NCBI RefSeq assembly: GCF_004000885.1
Contig: NZ_BIMC01000005.1
Location: 238,775 to 302,774 of the forward strand
DNA from: Paenibacillus glucanolyticus NBRC 15330
Lineage (GTDB): Bacteria > Bacillota > Bacilli > Paenibacillales > Paenibacillaceae
Direction: 5' to 3'
Length of the DNA stretch: 64,000 nt
Of this stretch, positions 60,738-64,000 are shown piece after piece (position 1 is the first letter of the stretch; the number at the start of each line of letters is the position of its first letter). The position numbers and the translations under genes were made by a program. The notes beneath the pieces were generated by a model. That model did no database searches, was not told where the DNA came from, and saw only the letters and a program-made list of their open reading frames with translations.

Positions 60738-61238
60738 TTATTTATCTCCCTTCTCATAGTCCGAAAGTTTTTTCTTAAGTTCTTCAATTTCTTTCTGCAT
60801 TGCCTTCTTCTCGATATCCTTCATCATTGCATCCAGATCGGAGTCCGGGGACGCGTTGTTTCTTGCGCCATGTCCTCCATCCGGACGCCCGGAGCGGTCA
60901 TATTTCGGACCAAAGATCCCATGTTCATTAGGATAGCCTTGGCGTCCATAACCGTCGTTGTAACCATTGTAGCCTGGACCTGGTCCTGGATTATCGTTGT
61001 AACGATATCCGCCGCCCTGTCTTCCCCGTGGTGGTCCGTACGGATCGTGATAATACGGTTCTTTGGGAACTACGAGGGATGCAATCAGATATATTAAGAG
61101 CGTTGTACCGCCTGTAAAAAAGATACTGATTACAAATATGATTCTGAGTAGGGTCGATTCGACTCCGAAATAATCGGATATACCGCCGATCAACCCTGTG
61201 AACATTTTGTCGCGGGTGGAACGGTACAATCTAGTCAT
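60738..61238 (-). CDS. PspC-domain membrane protein with extended linker
   Basis: A 166-residue protein. Residues 1-62 are the PspC domain ([21 protein letters not shown]) with one membrane helix. A Gly/Tyr/Pro/Asn-rich linker (about residues 65-125) leads to a Lys/Glu coiled-coil tail (about residues 135-166). It sits between the two PspA genes with 1-2 base spacings, so the three are translated together. The tail may bind PspA; this is inference. Confidence 0.88.
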   Translation of the reverse strand: MTRLYRSTRDKMFTGLIGGISDYFGVESTLLRIIFVISIFFTGGTTLLIYLIASLVVPKEPYYHDPYGPPRGRQGGGYRYNDNPGPGPGYNGYNDGYGRQGYPNEHGIFGPKYDRSGRPDGGHGARNNASPDSDLDAMMKDIEKKAMQKEIEELKKKLSDYEKGDK

Positions 61239-61240
61239 GT

Positions 61241-61918
61241 TTACTCCTTTCCGCTGTTATTCAGCTTTTGCTTCAAGCGGGCAAGTTCCTTTTCCAATAC
61301 AGTGGAGACCGATTCACCAGCCTGATTCATGTATTCTTGCCCCATGCGCCGTAAATCGCGAAGGCTTCTGGCTTCCAATTCCCAATCACTGATGCGATCT
61401 TCTAGGCGATTGAACATCTTGGGTACATCTTGACCGCCGCCGTAGGATCCCGTACGTTCATTCATTTTCTGTTGAAGACGAAGGGTCTCGACCCGGGCAA
61501 CGTAATATTGCCGTTTGCTGTACACCGTCTGATATTCCATGCGCAGCTCGCCGAGCTGTTCATCGATTTCTTTCAGCGACTCCAGGCTTGAGGATAACAG
61601 GCCTTGGTACTGCTCAATTTTTTCCTCATAGATCAGCTTTTCCTGCAATGCAAGTTTGGCAAGATGATCTTCACCGGCCTTCAGTGCGAGCAATGCCTGC
61701 TCTTCACGTTTATAGCGCATGGTTTCTGCTTGATCCACCTGCTGTTTCAGCTGTCTGGAATGTACTTGGCATTGCTGCTGCAGTTTCTCTGCTTCTGCAA
61801 TGTCCTGTCTGGTTGAATGAAGGAACTGGTCGATCAAACGAACCGGATCCTGGCTCTGTTCAAGCTTTTCATTCAATGTTGCAACGGTTATGTCTCTTAT
61901 CCGCCGGAAAACACTCAT
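61241..61918 (-). CDS. PspA/IM30 (LiaH-like) membrane-stress protein 2
   Basis: A 225-residue PspA family coiled-coil protein starting MSVFRRIRDITVATLNEKLEQ. The first 25 residues form the amphipathic membrane helix; coiled coil continues to about residue 190, then a shorter end (MNQAGESVSTVLEK). Only moderately like the other PspA, so an old duplicate. It lies 73 bases after the LiaI-like gene. Confidence 0.92.
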   Translation of the reverse strand: MSVFRRIRDITVATLNEKLEQSQDPVRLIDQFLHSTRQDIAEAEKLQQQCQVHSRQLKQQVDQAETMRYKREEQALLALKAGEDHLAKLALQEKLIYEEKIEQYQGLLSSSLESLKEIDEQLGELRMEYQTVYSKRQYYVARVETLRLQQKMNERTGSYGGGQDVPKMFNRLEDRISDWELEARSLRDLRRMGQEYMNQAGESVSTVLEKELARLKQKLNNSGKE

Positions 61919-61991
61919 ATTGGCTTAGTCCTCCTCTTCTATCGCGATCATTATCTGGCTGTTTATGCCTGCCATTCATTATTGTGTTATA

Positions 61992-62291
61992 TCAGTAACG
62001 TGGTCTGCCATTCTTCAATCTGGACACCCCGTAGATGATTAAGATGATTCCAAAGATCGGACCGATCAACCAGGAGAGTTTACCCATCAACCAGATCACA
62101 CCGATACCGAGAATAATCCATCCGATTAAGGTATTTCCTCTACGGATCCCGTAATATCCCAAAGCGACCATCAGCACTGGAATTAGAAGACTGAACAACC
62201 ATCCGAGCAGAGGACCGAATATTCCCAGGAGAACCAATATCCCTAAACCAATCAACAGGATACTTATTCCATTTCCTTTTGAATTCCTCAT
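61992..62291 (-). CDS. LiaI/LiaF-type small membrane protein
   Basis: A 99-residue protein with three to four hydrophobic helices rich in Gly/Leu/Ile (for example LLIGLGILVLLGIFGPLLGWL). It resembles the transmembrane part of LiaF/DUF5668 and takes the place of LiaI at the head of the Lia operon. LiaI anchors LiaH at the membrane in Bacillus. GGCGGTG lies about 5 bases before the ATG. No clear -35/-10 could be fixed upstream. Confidence 0.8.
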   Translation of the reverse strand: MRNSKGNGISILLIGLGILVLLGIFGPLLGWLFSLLIPVLMVALGYYGIRRGNTLIGWIILGIGVIWLMGKLSWLIGPIFGIILIIYGVSRLKNGRPRY

Positions 62292-62887
62292 TTATGCACC
62301 GCCTTTCTGTTATTTGATTGTTGTTTCTTTTGTTCAACCTTATGACTCTATTCTAGGTAATTTCAAGATGAACTAAAACGGCCTGCGGACGGTTTTTGAA
62401 CCTAGACCTAAGTCGGGGCCACCTACAGACCTGCGTCCAACCCTTACACTAGATCTGCTCTCAGCTCATTCCATGGGATGTATCATTACCATCGAGAGCA
62501 TAGCTCTACTGCTGTCTGATTACCTTAGAGCAGTGCTAAAAGTGTCGGTTTAGAAAGGATCTATACCGCGGGTCGCGTAATATGTCCTGATTTACAAAGG
62601 CCTTGTAAGAAAATCAAAGATATTCATTTGATTGAAAGCACTGGAATTAAACGTGTCCCGGATTAGTGAGGGGATTAATACCACGTAAAGAAATACGATA
62701 GTGTATTAAAAAGGGGGAGTTAAAGGTATGCAGTTAAAGGTTTGCAGTTAAAGGTTTGCAGTTAAAGGCATGCAGTTAGGTGCAATTCAGGAGCTGCCTA
62801 CATACTGAGGAGCATTACATCAGTCCCTATCATAAAAAGCAACGGAGGCTTAGCGTGGAGTAACTAACCTAACAAAAGATCAATACG
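62292..62887. other. Intergenic stretch between the Lia operon and the tRNA cluster
   Basis: About 600 bases with no supported protein gene. It must hold the LiaR target promoter next to 62292 and contains the 14-bp tandem repeat at 62718-62784. No tRNA or rRNA is seen here. Confidence 0.6.
62718..62784 (+). repeat. Tandem repeat, 14-bp unit, about 4.5 copies
   Basis: Units AGTTAAAGGTATGC, AGTTAAAGGTTTGC (twice), AGTTAAAGGCATGC and a partial AGTTAGGTGCA run head to tail with no spacers. Copies differ only in the TAT/TTT/CAT core. Confidence 0.9.
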
Positions 62888-62925
62888 AAAAAAGGAATGC
62901 AGACGTTTATAGTCTGCATTCCTTT
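62886..62925 (-). terminator. Terminator of the tRNA operon
   Basis: A perfect 14-bp stem (62891-62904 with 62912-62925) followed by TTTTTTCG on the minus strand, 6 bases after tRNA-Leu. Confidence 0.88.
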
Positions 62926-62931
62926 TGATGA

Positions 62932-63011
62932 TGCCGGTGAAGGGACTCGAACCCCCACGGTTTCCCTCACGATTTTGAGTCGCGCGCGTCTGCCAATTCC
63001 GCCACACCGGC
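62932..63011 (-). tRNA. tRNA-Leu (anticodon CAA)
   Basis: Class II tRNA with acceptor GCCGGTG/CACCGGC, anticodon loop CTCAAAA and long variable arm. CCA is not encoded. Confidence 0.9.
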
Positions 63012-63018
63012 TTACTGA

Positions 63019-63095
63019 TGGCGTGCCCTAAGAGATTCGAACTCCTGACCTTTTGATTCGTAGTCAAACGCTCTATCCAGCTGAGCTAAGGGCAC
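63019..63095 (-). tRNA. tRNA-Arg (anticodon ACG)
   Basis: Acceptor GTGCCCT/AGGGCAC, anticodon stem TTTGA/TCAAA around CTACGAA, encoded CCA. Confidence 0.95.
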
Positions 63096-63107
63096 ATAAG
63101 TTTGTAA

Positions 63108-63181
63108 TGGAGGCGCCACCCAGATTCGAACTGGGGATAAAGCTTTTGCAGAGCTGTGCCTTACCACTTGGCTATGGCGCC
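63108..63181 (-). tRNA. tRNA-Cys (anticodon GCA)
   Basis: Acceptor GGCGCCA/TGGCGCC, anticodon loop CTGCAAA, encoded CCA. Confidence 0.94.
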
Positions 63182-63192
63182 AGAAACAAAAA

Positions 63193-63267
63193 TGGAGCGG
63201 ACGACGGGAATCGAACCCGCGACCCTCGCCTTGGCAAGGCGATGCTCTACCGCTGAGCCACGTCCGC
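63193..63267 (-). tRNA. tRNA-Gly (anticodon GCC)
   Basis: Acceptor GCGGACG/CGTCCGC, anticodon stem TCGCC/GGCGA around TTGCCAA, encoded CCA. Confidence 0.95.
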
Positions 63268-63282
63268 TTATTAAAAAATCAA

Positions 63283-63357
63283 TGGCTGGGGATATAGGAT
63301 TCGAACCTATGCATGACGGAGTCAAAGTCCGTTGCCTTACCGCTTGGCTAATCCCCA
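63283..63357 (-). tRNA. tRNA-Gln (anticodon TTG)
   Basis: Acceptor TGGGGAT/ATCCCCA, anticodon stem ACGGA/TCCGT around CTTTGAC, encoded CCA. Confidence 0.95.
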
Positions 63358-63375
63358 ACATTTTTTAAAAAACTA

Positions 63376-63452
63376 TGGGGCGACCGATGGGTCTCGAACC
63401 CACGAATGCCGGAACCACAATCCGGTGCGTTAACCCCTTCGCCACGATCGCC
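63376..63452 (-). tRNA. tRNA-His (anticodon GTG), copy 1
   Basis: Anticodon stem CCGGA/TCCGG around TTGTGGT, extra G at position -1 opposite C73, encoded CCA. Confidence 0.95.
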
Positions 63453-63497
63453 ATAATGTAATAGTTTTTTCTAGAGAATAATCATAATGAAGTAATG

Positions 63498-63571
63498 GGC
63501 GACCGATGGGTCTCGAACCCACGAATGCCGGAACCACAATCCGGTGCGTTAACCCCTTCGCCACGATCGCC
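63498..63571 (-). tRNA. tRNA-His (anticodon GTG), copy 2
   Basis: Body identical to copy 1, but after C73 the DNA reads CAT instead of CCA, so the 3' end is not fully encoded. Confidence 0.93.
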
Positions 63572-63592
63572 AAGTTCATTATAAGTATTCAA

Positions 63593-63666
63593 TGGCAGGG
63601 GCAGCAGGAATTGAACCCACACCAACGGTTTTGGAGACCGTTGTTCTACCTTTAAACTATGCCCCT
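63593..63666 (-). tRNA. tRNA-Trp (anticodon CCA)
   Basis: Acceptor AGGGGCA/TGCCCCT, anticodon stem ACGGT/ACCGT around CTCCAAA, encoded CCA. The T-box of trpS reads this tRNA. Confidence 0.95.
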
Positions 63667-63672
63667 AAAAAC

Positions 63673-63757
63673 TGGTGGAGGATGATGGATTCGAACCACC
63701 GAACTCGAAGAGAGCAGATTTACAGTCTGCCGTGTTTAGCCACTTCACTAATCCTCC
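63673..63757 (-). tRNA. tRNA-Tyr (anticodon GTA)
   Basis: Class II tRNA with acceptor GGAGGAT/ATCCTCC, anticodon stem GCAGA/TCTGC around CTGTAAA, encoded CCA. Confidence 0.95.
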
Positions 63758-63761
63758 ATAA

Positions 63762-63837
<76 letters not shown>

Positions 63838-63858
63838 ATACACAATTATAAAATTACA

Positions 63859-63934
<76 letters not shown>

Positions 63935-64000
63935 TTAGTTCTTCGCGAACTTCGACGAAACCCATATCGGATACTCATCTTATCCCTGAAGCTTGTAAAT

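Noticed and set aside
62140..62337. 65-codon minus-strand frame over the LiaI-like gene start
   Set aside because: Out of frame with the hydrophobic protein, which has the proper ribosome site and membrane pattern.
62718..62784. Repeat array considered as CRISPR
   Set aside because: Units are 14 bp, contiguous, without spacers, and no cas gene is present.

Overview
The window reads as a stretch of chromosome from an endospore-forming, low-to-moderate GC member of the Firmicutes, most likely Paenibacillus or a close relative. The basis is Bacillus-type gene content and order (dnaB helicase loader; yuiB and two NADH dehydrogenase genes with yumC; yutD-lipA-lytH-yunB; sspI beside a TrmH-type methylase gene; a tRNA cluster in the order of the Bacillus trnD operon). 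Three features fit Paenibacillus better than Bacillus subtilis: the futalosine route to menaquinone (mqnE plus a menaquinone-type UbiD decarboxylase), many TTG/GTG starts, and a Lia operon carrying two PspA genes. The genus call is inference; no 16S gene is present.

Layout. 1-7.9 kb: DnaB, YuiB, coproheme decarboxylase HemQ, a type II NADH dehydrogenase, ferredoxin-NADP reductase, the sporulation checkpoint gene sda (too short for routine ORF calling) with a cluster of DnaA boxes upstream, and an ATP-grasp spore protein. 8.0-10.7 kb: an AT-rich accessory island with a secreted metzincin-like protease, a four-helix membrane protein, a secreted protein of unknown family and an integrase stub. 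It seems to have been inserted between an iron-sulfur carrier gene (10726-11085) and that gene's terminator (7995-8032). 10.7-15.3 kb: Fe-S assembly (ErpA/YutM-like, NifU-like), mqnE, a second NDH-2-like enzyme and an SDR. 15.4-18.4 kb: metNIQ behind a SAM riboswitch. 18.4-22 kb: ctaA, the UbiD-like decarboxylase and a HEPN-like protein. 22.3-31.2 kb: thioredoxin-like protein, DUF2515, lipid flippase, HAD phosphatase, PBP2-type transpeptidase and a CvpA-transglutaminase fusion. 31.3-41.9 kb: MFS transporter, Toprim protein, SCO, ctaB, two SASP genes with SigG-type promoters, trpS behind a T-box, an aldose epimerase and oligoendopeptidase F. 42-57 kb: DUF2225, truncated globin, ylbJ-nadK, yutD, lipA, lytH, yunB, an ArsR-SRPBCC pair, TrmH methylase, KtrA/C, sspI, prfC, zwf, ywmB. 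57.5-62.3 kb: a complete Lia-type envelope-stress operon (LiaI-like, PspA, PspC, PspA, LiaF, LiaS, LiaR). 62.9-63.9 kb: eleven tRNA genes on the minus strand.

How the genes fit together. Respiration is a recurring theme: two NDH-2-type dehydrogenases, menaquinone synthesis, heme production (HemQ, CtaB, CtaA) and cytochrome oxidase assembly (SCO) all lie within 35 kb. Sporulation is the second theme (sda, SASPs, SspI, YlbJ, YunB, LytH, YheC/D-like, YjcZ-like). Envelope maintenance is the third (PBP2, flippase, transglutaminase fusion, Lia/Psp operon). I did not find an entirely new defence or biosynthetic system. The observations most worth following up are the sda/DnaA-box region, the 8-10.7 kb island, the PspA-PspC-PspA operon, the mqnE leader and the very small genes with their own terminators. 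No CRISPR array, rRNA gene or intact transposon was seen.
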